In this document: one piece after another, positions 33,066 to 42,254 of the stretch
Position numbering within the stretch: the stretch's first letter is position 1
Layout of the letters: each line of letters opens with the position of its first letter
Assembly: GCF_001590985.1 (NCBI RefSeq)
Contig: NZ_BCTX01000042.1
Span: forward strand, 1 to 44,438
Direction of reading: 5' to 3'
Source of the DNA: Novosphingobium naphthalenivorans NBRC 102051
GTDB lineage: Bacteria > Pseudomonadota > Alphaproteobacteria > Sphingomonadales > Sphingomonadaceae
Length of the DNA stretch: 44,438 bases
Notes under the pieces: model-generated
What the model was told of the DNA's origin: nothing
Database searches by the model: none
What the model saw: the letters and a program-made list of their open reading frames with translations, nothing else
Position numbers and translations under genes: made by a program

Positions 33066-34013
33066 TTACAGCGCGCCGATTGCCAGGAACCGCTCTTCAC
33101 GCTGGCGCAGGATATCGGCCGGAGCCACGCCTTCCAGCCCCGCCAGCTCGCGGCCCAGCGCATCGGCGAGGGCACGCGCGGTGCGGGCCGGATCGCGGTG
33201 CGCGCCGCCGGTGGGTTCCGGCACGATCCCGTCGATGACGGCAAGGTCGAGCAGGTCCTGCGCCGTCACTTTCATGGCGGTAGCGGCATCGGCGGCCTTG
33301 TCGGGCGTGCGCCACAGGATCGAGGAAGCGCCTTCGGGCGAAATCACCGAATAGACCGCGTGTTCCAGCATCAGCACTTTGTTGGCGCTGGCAATCGCGA
33401 CCGCGCCGCCCGAGCCGCCTTCGCCGACGATCGCGGCGACCATCGGCACCTTGAGGGCCAGGCAGGCTTCGGTCGAGCGGGCGATGGCTTCGGCCTGGCC
33501 GCGTTCCTCGGCCTCGACGCCGGGGAAGGCGCCGGCTGTGTCCACCAGCGTCACTACCGGCAGGCCGAATTTGCTGGCCATTTCCATCAGGCGGATCGCC
33601 TTGCGATAGCCTTCGGGCTTGGCCATGCCGAAATTGTGCTTGATGCGGCTGGCGGTGTCGTGGCCCTTTTCGTGGCCGATCACCATGACCTTGCGGCCGT
33701 CCAGCTTCGCCAGCCCGCCGATGATCGCGGCATCCTCGCCATAGAGACGGTCGCCGCCGAGCGGCACGAAGTCGGTAAAGGCCAGCCGGATGTAGTCGAC
33801 GAAGTGCGGGCGCTGCGGATGGCGGGCGACCTGCGTCTTCTGCCAGGGCGACAGCCTGGCATAGGTCGCGGCCAACATGCCGGCGCTCTTCTTCTCCAGC
33901 TTCTGGATTTCCGCTTCGATATCGAGGTCGCTGCCATCGGCCGTGGCGCGCAGCTCAACGATGCGCGCTTCCAGCTCGGCGATCGGCTTTTCGAAGTCCA
34001 GGAACGAAATCAT
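33066..34013 (-). CDS. accA: Acetyl-CoA carboxylase carboxyltransferase alpha subunit
   Basis: Carboxyltransferase alpha subunit (315 residues) that, with AccD, moves the carboxyl group from biotin to acetyl-CoA to make malonyl-CoA for fatty acid synthesis. Typical blocks are ISFLDFEKPIAELEARI, RPHFVDYIRLAFTDFVPLGGDRLYGEDAAI, VIGHEKGHDT, AFPGVEAEERGQAEAIA, GEGGSGGAVAI and SVISPEGASSILW. Length is normal. It is the last gene of a four-gene acc set on the minus strand, separated from accC by a repeat-containing gap. Confidence 0.95.
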   Translation of the reverse strand: MISFLDFEKPIAELEARIVELRATADGSDLDIEAEIQKLEKKSAGMLAATYARLSPWQKTQVARHPQRPHFVDYIRLAFTDFVPLGGDRLYGEDAAIIGGLAKLDGRKVMVIGHEKGHDTASRIKHNFGMAKPEGYRKAIRLMEMASKFGLPVVTLVDTAGAFPGVEAEERGQAEAIARSTEACLALKVPMVAAIVGEGGSGGAVAIASANKVLMLEHAVYSVISPEGASSILWRTPDKAADAATAMKVTAQDLLDLAVIDGIVPEPTGGAHRDPARTARALADALGRELAGLEGVAPADILRQREERFLAIGAL

Positions 34014-34051
34014 ACTAACCTAGTCATATTGTGTTGGCTGCCCGCTGTCTC

Positions 34052-34136
34052 CGTCATTGCGAGCCGAAGGCGAAGCAATCCAGGGCGGCCGGCGCCGACT
34101 CTGGATTGCCGCGGGGCTTCGCCCCTCGCAATGACG
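34052..34136. repeat. CGTCATTGCGAG inverted repeat, copy 4
   Basis: CGTCATTGCGAG at the left and CTCGCAATGACG at the right, with GAAGCAATCCAGGG and CTGGATTGC inside. It occupies the accC-accA gap and might modulate the level of accA relative to upstream genes. Confidence 0.88.
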
Positions 34137-34164
34137 AGGTCAAGGGGAGAGGAACCCATCGCTC

Positions 34165-35520
34165 CTATGCCGTCCCGTTTCGTTTCGCCAGCCACTCTTC
34201 GAGCCACTTGATCGTGTACTCGCCGCTGTTGAACTCGGGGTCTTCCAGCAGCGCCTGGTGCAGCGGGATCGAGGTCTTGACGCCGCCGATCACCATTTCC
34301 TCCAGCGCGCGCTTCAGACGCATGATCGCGCCCTTGCGGGTGCGGCCCGAGACGATCAGCTTGCCGATCATGGAATCGTAGTAGGGCGGAATGCGGTATC
34401 CGGCGTAGAGCCCGGAATCGACACGCACGTTCATGCCGCCCGCTGCGTGGTAGCTGTCCACCAGACCGGGCGAGGGCGTGAAGTTCCACGGGTCTTCCGC
34501 ATTGATGCGGCACTCGATGGCGTGGCCCTTGAACTCCAGCTCGTCCTGCGTGAACGACAGCGGCTTGCCGTCGGCGATGCGGATCTGCTCGCGCACCAGA
34601 TCGACGCCGGTGATCGCTTCGGTGACGGGATGTTCCACCTGCAGGCGGGTGTTCATCTCGATGAAGTAGAACTCGCCGTTTTCCCACAGGAACTCGATCG
34701 TGCCCGCGCCGCGATAGCCCATGTCGGCCATGGCCTTGGCGACAATGCCGCCCATGCGCTCGCGCTCTTCGGCGGTGATGACCGGGGAGGGGGCTTCTTC
34801 CAGCACTTTCTGGTGGCGGCGCTGCAGCGAGCAGTCGCGCTCGCCCAGATGCACGGCATTGCCGTTGCCGTCACCGAAGACCTGGAATTCGATGTGCCGC
34901 GGATTGCCGAGGTACTTTTCCATGTAGACCGTGGCATCGCCGAAAGCCGCCTTGGCTTCCGAGCGGGCCTGGCCCATCTGGCTTTCGAGTTCCTCGGCCG
35001 AATTCACGACCTTCATGCCGCGCCCACCGCCGCCCGAAGCCGCCTTGATGATGACCGGGTAGCCGATCTTCTCGGCCAGCGCGCGCGCCTCGTCGAAGTC
35101 CTCGATCGCGCCGTCCGAGCCGGGCACCAGCGGCAGGCCGAGCGCACCGGCGGTACGCTTGGCTTCGACCTTGTCGCCCATCGTGCGGATATGCTCGGGC
35201 TTGGGGCCGACCCAGGCAATGCCGTGGCTCTCGACGATTTCGGCAAAGCGCGCGTTTTCGGAGAGGAAGCCGTAGCCGGGGTGGATCGCGTCGGCATCGG
35301 TGATCTCGGCGGCCGAGATGATCGCGGCGACGTTGAGATAGCTGTTCGCGGCGGACGCCGGGCCGATGCACACGGCATGGTCGGCCAGCCGCACATGCAT
35401 CGCGTCGGCATCGGCAGTGGAGTGCACCGCGACGGTTTCGATGCCCATCTCGCGCGCGGCGCGGTGGATGCGCAGCGCAATCTCGCCGCGGTTGGCAATC
35501 AGAAGACGTTTGATGGCCAT
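34165..35520 (-). CDS. accC: Biotin carboxylase
   Basis: ATP-dependent biotin carboxylase (451 residues), charging the biotin on AccB with bicarbonate. Motifs include [19 protein letters not shown] at the N-terminus, [12 protein letters not shown], the glycine-rich ATP lid [14 protein letters not shown] (about residues 159-172), [16 protein letters not shown] and [13 protein letters not shown]. It follows accB after 14 bases, the usual accBC order. A propionyl-CoA carboxylase subunit would normally be longer with a fused biotin domain, which is absent. Confidence 0.96.
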   Translation of the reverse strand: MAIKRLLIANRGEIALRIHRAAREMGIETVAVHSTADADAMHVRLADHAVCIGPASAANSYLNVAAIISAAEITDADAIHPGYGFLSENARFAEIVESHGIAWVGPKPEHIRTMGDKVEAKRTAGALGLPLVPGSDGAIEDFDEARALAEKIGYPVIIKAASGGGGRGMKVVNSAEELESQMGQARSEAKAAFGDATVYMEKYLGNPRHIEFQVFGDGNGNAVHLGERDCSLQRRHQKVLEEAPSPVITAEERERMGGIVAKAMADMGYRGAGTIEFLWENGEFYFIEMNTRLQVEHPVTEAITGVDLVREQIRIADGKPLSFTQDELEFKGHAIECRINAEDPWNFTPSPGLVDSYHAAGGMNVRVDSGLYAGYRIPPYYDSMIGKLIVSGRTRKGAIMRLKRALEEMVIGGVKTSIPLHQALLEDPEFNSGEYTIKWLEEWLAKRNGTA

Positions 35521-35534
35521 GAAGCGCCCCGTTC

Positions 35535-36002
35535 TCAGCCGATCACCACCAGCGGCTGATCGTATTCGACCGGCTGCTGGTTGTCGACGAGAATGGCGGT
35601 CACGGTGCCGGACTTGGGCGCGGTGATCTGGTTCATCACTTTCATCGCCTCGACGATCAGCAGCACATCGCCCGCCTTCACCGTCTTGCCGACCGAAATG
35701 AAGTCCGCCGCGCCAGGTTCGGGAGCGAGATAGACGGTGCCGACCATCGGCGACTTCACGGCATCGACCGGCGCGGCGGCCGGTGCAGCCTCGGCCGCCG
35801 GGGCTGCGGCGGGTGCGGCTACAGGCGCAGATGCCATCGGCATGGCGGGCATACCGGCGGGATAGGCGGCGGCCGTCATCTGCTGGATCATCTGGCGGCT
35901 GACACGGATCTTGCGGTCGCCGTCTTCCACCTCGATTTCCGAGAGGCCGGTTTCCGCCAGCAGTTCGGCCAGCTCGCGGACCAGAGCGCTATCGATATTC
36001 AC
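35535..36002 (-). CDS. accB: Biotin carboxyl carrier protein
   Basis: Biotin carrier of 155 residues. An N-terminal helix region ([27 protein letters not shown]) is followed by a long Ala/Pro-rich flexible linker (about residues 45-82) and the biotinyl domain beginning [15 protein letters not shown]. The biotin attachment lysine is in [13 protein letters not shown] near residue 121. Its start overlaps the end of accD in an ATGA and accC lies 14 bases on, so accD, accB and accC appear coupled. Confidence 0.96.
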   Translation of the reverse strand: MNIDSALVRELAELLAETGLSEIEVEDGDRKIRVSRQMIQQMTAAAYPAGMPAMPMASAPVAAPAAAPAAEAAPAAAPVDAVKSPMVGTVYLAPEPGAADFISVGKTVKAGDVLLIVEAMKVMNQITAPKSGTVTAILVDNQQPVEYDQPLVVIG

Positions 36003-36847
36003 GCGACTTCCTTTCGTTCCAGATACCCGAGCAGCGTTGCCAGCGTGGTCTTCAGGTCCTTGCGGTGGACCACCATGTCCACCATGCCGTGGGCATGGAG
36101 GTACTCGGCGCGCTGGAAGCCGTCGGGGAGTTTTTCACGGATGGTGTCCTGGATCACGCGCTGGCCGGCAAAGCCGATGAGCGCGCCCGGCTCGGCGATC
36201 TGCACGTCGCCGAGCATGGCATAGCTCGCCGTGACGCCGCCGGTGGTGGGATCGGTCAGGACAACAATGTAGGGCAGGCCAGCCGCGGCAAGGCGCCGGG
36301 TGGCCACAGTGGTCTTGGGCATCTGCATCAGCGAGAGGATGCCTTCCTGCATACGGGCGCCGCCCGCAGCCGTGCAGATGACATAAGCGCAGCTTTCGGC
36401 AATCGCGCGTTCGACGCCGGCCACGAAAGCCTCGCCCACGGCCATGCCCATCGAACCGCCCATGAACCTGAAGTCCTGCACGCCGAGCACGGCCTTGCAG
36501 CCATCGACCGTGCCGAAGGCATTGGTCAGCGCATCAGGATAGGGATTGGCGGCGCGGGCAGCCTTCAGGCGGTCCGGATATTTCTTGGTGTCGCGGAAAT
36601 TGAGGGGGTTTTCCGGCACTCTCGGCGTCGCCAGGATGGCATAGCCGGGATCGAGCAGCAGGTCGAAGCGCGCCTGCGTGGCGATACGGCCATGGTGCTG
36701 GCAATGCGGGCAGACCGACAGGTTGGCTTCGAAATCCTTCGCGAACAGCATTTCGCCGCAGCTCGGGCATTTCATCCAGAGATTGTCGGGCGTGTCGCGT
36801 TTCGCCAGACTGGAAAGCGAATTGCGGACCTTGCTGAGCCAACTCAT
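35999..36847 (-). CDS. accD: Acetyl-CoA carboxylase carboxyltransferase beta subunit
   Basis: Carboxyltransferase beta subunit (282 residues). The N-terminal zinc ribbon is CPSCGEMLF and CPHCQHH (four cysteines, residues about 26-48). The CoA-binding and catalytic core has [47 protein letters not shown] and [12 protein letters not shown]. The start [11 protein letters not shown] at 36847 matches the family; an upstream in-frame start at 36937 would add 30 unrelated residues. It heads the acc gene set. In many alphaproteobacteria accD lies beside trpA or folC instead. Confidence 0.95.
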   Translation of the reverse strand: MSWLSKVRNSLSSLAKRDTPDNLWMKCPSCGEMLFAKDFEANLSVCPHCQHHGRIATQARFDLLLDPGYAILATPRVPENPLNFRDTKKYPDRLKAARAANPYPDALTNAFGTVDGCKAVLGVQDFRFMGGSMGMAVGEAFVAGVERAIAESCAYVICTAAGGARMQEGILSLMQMPKTTVATRRLAAAGLPYIVVLTDPTTGGVTASYAMLGDVQIAEPGALIGFAGQRVIQDTIREKLPDGFQRAEYLHAHGMVDMVVHRKDLKTTLATLLGYLERKEVA

Positions 36848-37347
36848 TTTGGTGCGTACCGATCTCGTTGAACAGGGCGTCAGACCGGCCGGTGAGGCCG
36901 CATCTTCCGGAACAACGATCCGCGCGACGACGTGCAAGCCCCTCTGTTCTGGTGCGCGCTGCCGGACCGTAGAAGCGGCCGTTTAGGGGAAACCGCTCTC
37001 CTGCCGCAAGCCAATTTGGCGCCGTCTGTGGGCAACTGGGGATACGGCGCATCGCCGGGATGCAGCGCTTGTGCGGTAGATGTCATTAATTTGTGCATGA
37101 AATCCGCATTTTCAGCATGAAAGTTTCAATTTGTCGTGATGGCTGGATATAATTGCAAATTAACACCTCTAATGGCGATCCGCGAAAAATTCTGCTGCCA
37201 GGCTCTCTTGTGAATGCGCATCCCGCTGCCCCATGACCTTGCCGCCACGGCAGGTTATGACGGCGCCCGCGGCCGCTCCGGTAGCGGCCGGGCTGAAGCA
37301 GGAGCGAGAAACTGGAACATCGGGAAGCCGCATCGGGGGCTGCGCAA
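36848..37347. promoter_or_regulatory. Divergent region between accD and fdhD
   Basis: These 500 bases hold no convincing gene. A locally AT-rich stretch at about 37085-37200 (GTCATTAATTTGTGCATGAA, TTTCAATTTGTCG, AATTGCAAATTAACACC) stands out from the GC-rich surroundings and is the likeliest site for promoters of accD on one side and fdhD on the other. Repeated ATGAAA-like words occur there, but no recognised operator was identified. Confidence 0.4.
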
Positions 37348-38121
37348 GTGCAAGTACAGCGCAGCGCATACCGCGCTCCGGCAGAGGATCCGCGCCCGAT
37401 GGAGGTGCCGGTCGAGGCGCCGGTGGCGATCGAGACCAATGGCATCGCTTATGCCGTGATGATGGCGACCCCGCTCGATCTGGAGGATTTCGTGACCGGC
37501 TTCCTCATGGCCGAAGGGCTGGCGGGGGCCGGCGAAGTGGGAGAAGTCGCGCTGCACCGGGTGGAGAACGGCGAATGGGGCGCCGGGCATGTTGCCCGCG
37601 TCAATCTGCCGCCCGACCGCCTCGGCCCGATTCTCGAACGGGCGCGGCGCCGGGTGGGCGACAGTTCCTGCGGGATCTGCGGGATCGAGGGCGTGGAGGC
37701 GGCGCTGCGTCCGCTTCCCCCGCTGCCCCGCCGCAGCGAGGCCGCTCCGGAGGCCATCCGCCGCGCGCTCGATGCCTTCGCCCAGCGCCAGCCGCTGGGC
37801 CGGCTCACCCGCGCCACCCACGCGGCGGCGTTCTGCAGCGAAGCAGGCGACGTGCTGCTGGTGCGCGAGGACGTGGGGCGGCACAATGCGCTCGACAAGC
37901 TCATGGGCGCGCTGGCGCGGCAGGGGATGGCGCCGGCAGACGGCTTCGTCGTCATGACCTCGCGCTGTTCCTACGAACTGGTCGAGAAGACGGTGCGGGC
38001 GGGCTGTCCGCTGCTGGTGACGATCTCCGCGCCCACCGATCTGGCCGTGCGCCGGGCCAGGGCCGCCGGGCTTTCGCTGGCGGTGGTGGCGCGCGACGAT
38101 TCGATGCTGCTGGTGTGCTGA
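37348..38121 (+). CDS. fdhD: FdhD, formate dehydrogenase sulfurtransferase
   Basis: FdhD family protein (257 residues) that transfers sulfur to the molybdenum cofactor for formate dehydrogenase. Motifs are PLDLEDFVTGFLMAEG, the redox-active DSSCGICGIE (CxxC), HAAAFC, REDVGRHNALDKLMG and TSRCSYELVEKT. The start is a GTG in GTGCAAGTACAG, the first start after a stop in this frame, so the N-terminus is uncertain. No formate dehydrogenase gene is in the window; the molybdoenzyme here is XDH, which has its own XdhC. Confidence 0.92.
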   Translation: MQVQRSAYRAPAEDPRPMEVPVEAPVAIETNGIAYAVMMATPLDLEDFVTGFLMAEGLAGAGEVGEVALHRVENGEWGAGHVARVNLPPDRLGPILERARRRVGDSSCGICGIEGVEAALRPLPPLPRRSEAAPEAIRRALDAFAQRQPLGRLTRATHAAAFCSEAGDVLLVREDVGRHNALDKLMGALARQGMAPADGFVVMTSRCSYELVEKTVRAGCPLLVTISAPTDLAVRRARAAGLSLAVVARDDSMLLVC

Positions 38122-38601
38122 CTAGGGCGTGCTGCTGCCTAAAGGCGCAGCGAACGCCCCTTCAATCCGGTCGCCATGGCTTGGAGGCATCGACACGACG
38201 AGGAATTCAACGGGTTCGGCCGTGCGGTTCATCGCCTGATGCAGTACGCTAGGCGCAATCTCGACGCCTTGGCCAGCCTTGATTGTCAGCATGGCCGCTT
38301 CCGTTCTTATCGAAAGCACGCCTGCAAGGACCTGGAAAAATTGGCGTGACTTTGCGTGGCTGTGGGGCACTTCCGCTCCGCCCGGGACCATCCGTTCACG
38401 AATGATGCTGAGATCGGGCCGTTTCAGGAGATGCCATCCGTCGTTGACGCCGCCCCAGACATAATGTTCGGCATTGCTCTGATCGATCACTGCCGGAGTC
38501 TGCATGTCTCCACCACTGCCTTCCTGTGCGCTGATCGATTGTGCGGCTGTGAGGGCCAGAATTCCCGCTGCGACGATCCGCTTCATACTTGCCCGTTTCA
38601 T
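38122..38601 (-). CDS. Exported cupin-domain protein
   Basis: Small exported protein (159 residues): a signal peptide (MKRIVAAGILALTAAQSISA) followed by a single cupin barrel. The cupin motif 1 is GGAEVPHSHAKSRQFFQVLAGVLSI and motif 2 is GQGVEIAPSVLHQAMNRTAEPVEFLVVSMP, giving plausible metal-binding histidines. The substrate is unknown. Starts at 38631, 38601 and 38586 are possible; 38601 has GAAGGGG eight bases upstream. It converges with fdhD, with stops adjacent, and diverges from the TelA-family gene. Confidence 0.85.
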   Translation of the reverse strand: MKRASMKRIVAAGILALTAAQSISAQEGSGGDMQTPAVIDQSNAEHYVWGGVNDGWHLLKRPDLSIIRERMVPGGAEVPHSHAKSRQFFQVLAGVLSIRTEAAMLTIKAGQGVEIAPSVLHQAMNRTAEPVEFLVVSMPPSHGDRIEGAFAAPLGSSTP

Positions 38602-38859
38602 GCTTGCGGCCCCTTCCGTTGGAAAATCCATCAGGCCCGATCTGATGGAACTGCGGCCTGTAGCCTAGTGAACAAAGGGGCGTTGGGGGAAGCCCCGTTC
38701 GGGAAACGAGCGGGGAACTCCGGTTTGCAACCGATGTCGATCCCCATTTGGCGTTCGTCGAGTAGCGCAGGCGCCCGGGTCCGGTTTTGCTTGTAGTCGG
38801 GGAGTGGTAATCCTAGGTTTCCCGCTATTCCGGGGTTTGAAAGACAAGGATTTCCCAAC

Positions 38860-40071
38860 ATGGCCGTAATGACCGACCAGGATACCGCGGGTGAGCTGAA
38901 GCTGACCCCGCCCGATCCCGTGCCGGCCGTAAAGCCCGAGCGCGCCGCCGGTCTCGTGCCGGTGGGAGACGAGCAGAAGACGAAGCTGCAGGTGCGGGTC
39001 GACGAGTTCGTGAACGATCTGGTCTCGCAGGATTCGAACTCGCCCGAGTTCGGCCGCCGCGTCGATCAGATCACCAGCATGGGCCGCAAGGAGATTTCGG
39101 AAGCGGCGGGCCAGTCCAATCGCTTTCTCGACCGTCCGGTCCGCGCGATGGACAAGGACGCGGGCGTCGGGGCGGATCTGGCCGAGTTGCGCCGCACGGT
39201 GGAGGATCTCGATCCCTCGACCAAGGGCGACCTGCTCAGCAAGCGCAAGCTCTTCGGGATCATCCCGATGGGCTCGAAGCTGCGGGGCTATTTCGACAGC
39301 TACCAGAGCGCACAGGGCCACATCAGCGCGATCCTCACCCGTTTGCAGAACGGCAAGGACGAGCTGCTGATGGACAATGCCGCGATCGACGTGGAGCGGC
39401 AGAACCTGTGGGCGGCGATGGGCAAGCTCGAACAGATGGTGTTCATGTCCAAGGCGCTCGACACTGCCCTGGAGGACAAGGCCGCCGATCTCGATCACAC
39501 CGATCCCGCCAAGGCCAAGGCCGTGCGCGAATCGGCGCTGTTCTATGTGCGCCAGCGCACGCAGGACCTGCTGACGCAGATGGCCGTGTCGGTGCAGGGC
39601 TATCTCGCGCTCGATCTGGTGAAGAAGAACAATGTCGAACTGATCAAGGGGGTCGATCGCGCCTCCACCACCACCGTCGGCGCGCTGCGCACCGCGGTCA
39701 CGGTGGCGCAGGCGATGGCGAACCAGAAGCTGGTGCTCGACCAGATCACCGCGCTCAACACCACGACTGCGAAGATCATCGACGGCACTGGCCAGATGCT
39801 CAAGGACAACACTGCGCGCATCCACGAACAGGCGGCCAGCGCGACGATCCCGCTGGAGACGCTGAGCCGCGCGTTCCAGAACATCTACGACACGATGGAT
39901 TCGATCGACACGTTCAAGCTGAAAGCGCTCGATTCGATGAAGCAGACGGTCACGTCGCTGGAAGGCGAGATCGACAAGTCCAAGGCCTATATTGCCCGCG
40001 CGCAGGGGCAGGCCGAAGGCGTGACCGCCGATGGCAAGGCAGCGCCGTCCTTGCTGGAGGCGCTGAATTAG
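38860..40071 (+). CDS. TelA/KlaA-family toxic anion resistance protein
   Basis: A 403-residue member of the TelA family, first linked to tellurite resistance and now seen in many stress and phage-defence contexts. It is largely alpha-helical and cytoplasmic. Family blocks include SNRFLDRPVRAM, LRRTVEDLDPS, LFGIIPMGSKLRGYFDSYQSAQGHI, LQNGKDELLMDNAAID, LWAAMGKLEQMVFM and LALDLVKKNNVELIKGVDRASTTTVGALRTAV. AAGGA lies nine bases before the ATG. It is followed by an unknown membrane protein and a YqiJ-like protein. Confidence 0.92.
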   Translation: MAVMTDQDTAGELKLTPPDPVPAVKPERAAGLVPVGDEQKTKLQVRVDEFVNDLVSQDSNSPEFGRRVDQITSMGRKEISEAAGQSNRFLDRPVRAMDKDAGVGADLAELRRTVEDLDPSTKGDLLSKRKLFGIIPMGSKLRGYFDSYQSAQGHISAILTRLQNGKDELLMDNAAIDVERQNLWAAMGKLEQMVFMSKALDTALEDKAADLDHTDPAKAKAVRESALFYVRQRTQDLLTQMAVSVQGYLALDLVKKNNVELIKGVDRASTTTVGALRTAVTVAQAMANQKLVLDQITALNTTTAKIIDGTGQMLKDNTARIHEQAASATIPLETLSRAFQNIYDTMDSIDTFKLKALDSMKQTVTSLEGEIDKSKAYIARAQGQAEGVTADGKAAPSLLEALN

Positions 40072-40116
40072 GGCGGTGGGGGACCAGTAAGCGATGGCCT
40101 GTCGTCAATCTTTCAG

Positions 40117-40242
40117 ATCCTCCCTGTCGCGCAGCGATGGGGAGGGGGACCGCCAGCAAAGCTGGTGGTGGAGGGGGAAAAGCCCCTCCGTCAGCCCTGC
40201 GGGCTGCCACCTCCCCATTCCGCAAGCGGAACAGGGAGGATT
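40117..40242 (-). repeat. AATCCTCCCTGT/ACAGGGAGGATT repeat, copy 3 (inverted)
   Basis: Opposite orientation to copies 1 and 2, with GATGGGGAGGGGGACCGCC near the left end and GTCAGCCCTGCGGGCTG toward the right. Its terminal AGGGAGG is 11 bases upstream of the next ATG (40251) and is the only clear ribosome-binding candidate for that gene. Confidence 0.85.
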
Positions 40243-40250
40243 GGTGTAAC

Positions 40251-40961
40251 ATGCCCCAGCTTCCCGTCCCCGTCTCGCGCGGCGTCTCGCAGGAGATCAT
40301 CCGCGCCGCCCGCCGCCAGCGTGCCGCCCGGCTCTACAACGCCCGCAAGGAGCGCTGGCGCTTTCGCCTGCGGCGCATCCGCCGCGCGTTCCTCGCGCTC
40401 TCGGGCATCTGGATCGCCGCGCTGGTGGCCGCGCTGGCGCTGGGCGGCTTGTCGTTCGGCGTGTCGATGAGCGCCGTCCTGCTGGGGGTCGCGGTCTTCG
40501 TGGTGCTCTCGATCTACCCCGCGGCTCCGCGCACCCATGCCGGGGACCTTGAAAGCGCCAGCCTGCCCGAACTTGCCGGTTCGGCCGAGCTGTGGCTGGA
40601 AGGCAAGCGCCGGGTGCTGCCGGGTGCCGCGATCGATGCCATCGACATGATCGGCGTGCGCCTCGAACAGATCGCCCCGCAGCTCGCCACGATCGAGGAA
40701 ACCGGCCCCGCCGCGCGCGAAGTGCGCAAGCTGCTGTCCGAGCATCTGCCGGGGCTGGTGGACAGCTATACCCGCATCCCGGCGGCGCTGCGCAACCAGC
40801 GGGGCGCGGGCGGCACCAGTCCGTCCGAACAGCTCGTCGATGGCCTTGGCGTCATTTCCGACCAGATCGAGGCGATGAGCCTCGACCTTTCGCGCAATGA
40901 CATCGACGCCCTGGCCACGCGCAACCGCTTCCTCGAAACCAAGTACGTGGACCGTGATTGA
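40251..40961 (+). CDS. Unknown two-helix membrane protein
   Basis: A 236-residue protein of no family I recognise. The N-terminus is very basic (RAARRQRAARLYNARKERWR, then RFRLRRIRRAF), followed by two adjacent membrane helices (LSGIWIAALVAALALGGLSF and SAVLLGVAVFVVLSIYPA). The remaining 130 residues are predicted helical and cytoplasmic, ending RNRFLETKYVDRD. Its position between the TelA gene and a YqiJ-like gene, with an 8-base overlap with the latter, suggests it works with them. Homologues seem to be annotated only as hypothetical TelA-associated proteins. Confidence 0.85.
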   Translation: MPQLPVPVSRGVSQEIIRAARRQRAARLYNARKERWRFRLRRIRRAFLALSGIWIAALVAALALGGLSFGVSMSAVLLGVAVFVVLSIYPAAPRTHAGDLESASLPELAGSAELWLEGKRRVLPGAAIDAIDMIGVRLEQIAPQLATIEETGPAAREVRKLLSEHLPGLVDSYTRIPAALRNQRGAGGTSPSEQLVDGLGVISDQIEAMSLDLSRNDIDALATRNRFLETKYVDRD

Positions 40962-41592
40962 GCTGCTGACCGAGCCGGCCAGCCTGCCGTTCTCGGTGGC
41001 GCTGGGCGTGGTGCTGCTGCTGGCGGTTATCCAGCTCGTGGGGCTGGGCGATCTGCTCGGCCACGATCTGGATGCGGATGTGCATGTCGATCTCGATCAC
41101 GATCTGGCCGTTGATGCCGGACTGCTCTCGCTGATCGGCGTGGGGCGGGTGCCGTTCATGATGTGGCTGATGATCCTGCTGTCGATGTTCGGCGTGGTGG
41201 GGCTGGCCGGGCAGCATTTCCTGGAGGCGCTGACGGGCGCGCCGTGGTCCGCCTGGCTGGTGAGCGCCGGTGCCGCGCTGGTCGCGCTGCCGGCGACGGG
41301 TGCGGTCTCCCGCCCGCTGGGCCGCATGTTGCCCAAGGACGAGACCACCGCCATCAATGTGGCCGCGCTGATCGGGCGCGAGGCGGAAGTGGTGATCGGC
41401 ACCGCCACGCCGGGCAATCCGGCCCGTGCCAAAGTCACCGACCATTTCGGGCAAGTGCACTACGTGATGCTGGAGCCCGACAATGCGGACCAGCGCTTCG
41501 TCCAGAACGAAAAGGTGCTGCTGGTGCGGCGCGAGGGAGAGCTGTTCAAGGCCATCGCGCGCGGCGATCACTATCTGCCGCGGCTGGATTGA
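40954..41592 (+). CDS. YqiJ-like OB-fold membrane protein
   Basis: A 212-residue membrane protein related to YqiJ/NfeD-like proteins that accompany flotillins. It has three hydrophobic stretches (FSVALGVVLLLAVIQLVGL, FMMWLMILLSMFGVVGL and AWLVSAGAALVALPATGA) and a C-terminal soluble OB-fold-like domain from about residue 130 (ALIGREAEVVIGTATPGNPARAKVTD). An acidic/His patch (GHDLDADVHVDLDHD) follows the first helix. The start is a GTG at 40954 overlapping the preceding stop by eight bases. In other bacteria its partner is the flotillin YqiK, here at 43134. Confidence 0.82.
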   Translation: MIELLTEPASLPFSVALGVVLLLAVIQLVGLGDLLGHDLDADVHVDLDHDLAVDAGLLSLIGVGRVPFMMWLMILLSMFGVVGLAGQHFLEALTGAPWSAWLVSAGAALVALPATGAVSRPLGRMLPKDETTAINVAALIGREAEVVIGTATPGNPARAKVTDHFGQVHYVMLEPDNADQRFVQNEKVLLVRREGELFKAIARGDHYLPRLD

Positions 41593-41599
41593 GGCGCAA

Positions 41600-41899
41600 A
41601 TGCGCGTTGCTGCACGCACGTGGCTGTCGATCGCAGGCTTTGTGGTTCTTGCGGCCGGGCCGATAGCGTTTTCCTACCCGTTTCTTCTGGCTTGGAATCA
41701 TGGCGGGGTTAGTGTGAATCCCTATTCCGCATGGATGCCAGTCGACTTGTTCGTTGCGCTGCTCATCGGGTGCACAGGATTTATCCCGCTGCGATTTCGA
41801 ATATCAACGAAGATCCTCATGTTGATATTCTATGTGCCCGCAGTGGCATTCAGTCTGTTGGTGTGGTCCTATTATTGGTGCCCGCTTTGCGACTTCTGA
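41600..41899 (+). CDS. Small three-helix membrane protein
   Basis: A 99-residue protein with three hydrophobic segments (TWLSIAGFVVLAAGPIAFSYPFLL, MPVDLFVALLIGCTGFIPL and ILMLIFYVPAVAFSLLVWSYYW) and a short C-terminus CPLCDF with a CxxC motif. No family recognised. It starts eight bases after the yqiJ stop. Its codon use looks less GC-rich than its neighbours, so it may be recently acquired or weakly expressed. Confidence 0.6.
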   Translation: MRVAARTWLSIAGFVVLAAGPIAFSYPFLLAWNHGGVSVNPYSAWMPVDLFVALLIGCTGFIPLRFRISTKILMLIFYVPAVAFSLLVWSYYWCPLCDF

Positions 41900-41924
41900 G
41901 CGAACTTTGCTCGCAACGCGCGCG

Positions 41925-42254
41925 TCACTTATCCTCGGCATCGCTCATCCAGGCTGGGATGTCCCGTCGGGCATGGAGCACGCGCCAGGCATCCACATGG
42001 GTTTCGAACTCAAGGTAGAATACCAGCCACGGAAACCCTTTGAGCCGAATGGATCTCAAGCCCGGCAGGTTGAGCTCATGAGACCATCGTGGAGAGCCCG
42101 CCGCCGGCGTCTCTCCAATGTAGGCATGGGCCTGTTCGAGCGCATCGATGAAGCCGATCGCCACATCTGTACCAGCCTCGTTGATGTAATGCTCGATCGC
42201 ATGATCGATATCCTCGCGCGCCTTGGCGCGCGGTACGACGGGTTTCGCCGTCAC
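41925..42254 (-). CDS. parE: ParE/RelE-family toxin
   Basis: A 109-residue toxin of the ParE/RelE superfamily. Visible blocks are ARAKAREDIDHAIEHYINEAG, FIDALEQAHAYIGETPAAGSPR, LPGLRSIRLKGFPWLVFYLEF and VDAWRVLHARRDIP, the core strands and helices of the fold. ParE toxins poison gyrase; other family members cleave mRNA, and the sequence alone does not decide. It overlaps the upstream antitoxin by four bases (ATGA), a typical arrangement. Confidence 0.92.
   Translation of the reverse strand: MTAKPVVPRAKAREDIDHAIEHYINEAGTDVAIGFIDALEQAHAYIGETPAAGSPRWSHELNLPGLRSIRLKGFPWLVFYLEFETHVDAWRVLHARRDIPAWMSDAEDK

Noticed and set aside
37348..38121. FdhD as part of xanthine dehydrogenase maturation
   Set aside because: FdhD is specific to formate dehydrogenases, and XDH has its own XdhC here. 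The gene lies far away on the other side of the acc genes.
37233..38252. 339-codon frame overlapping fdhD
   Set aside because: The overlapping frame at 37348-38121 has unmistakable FdhD motifs; the longer frame is Arg/Gly/Ala-rich without structure.
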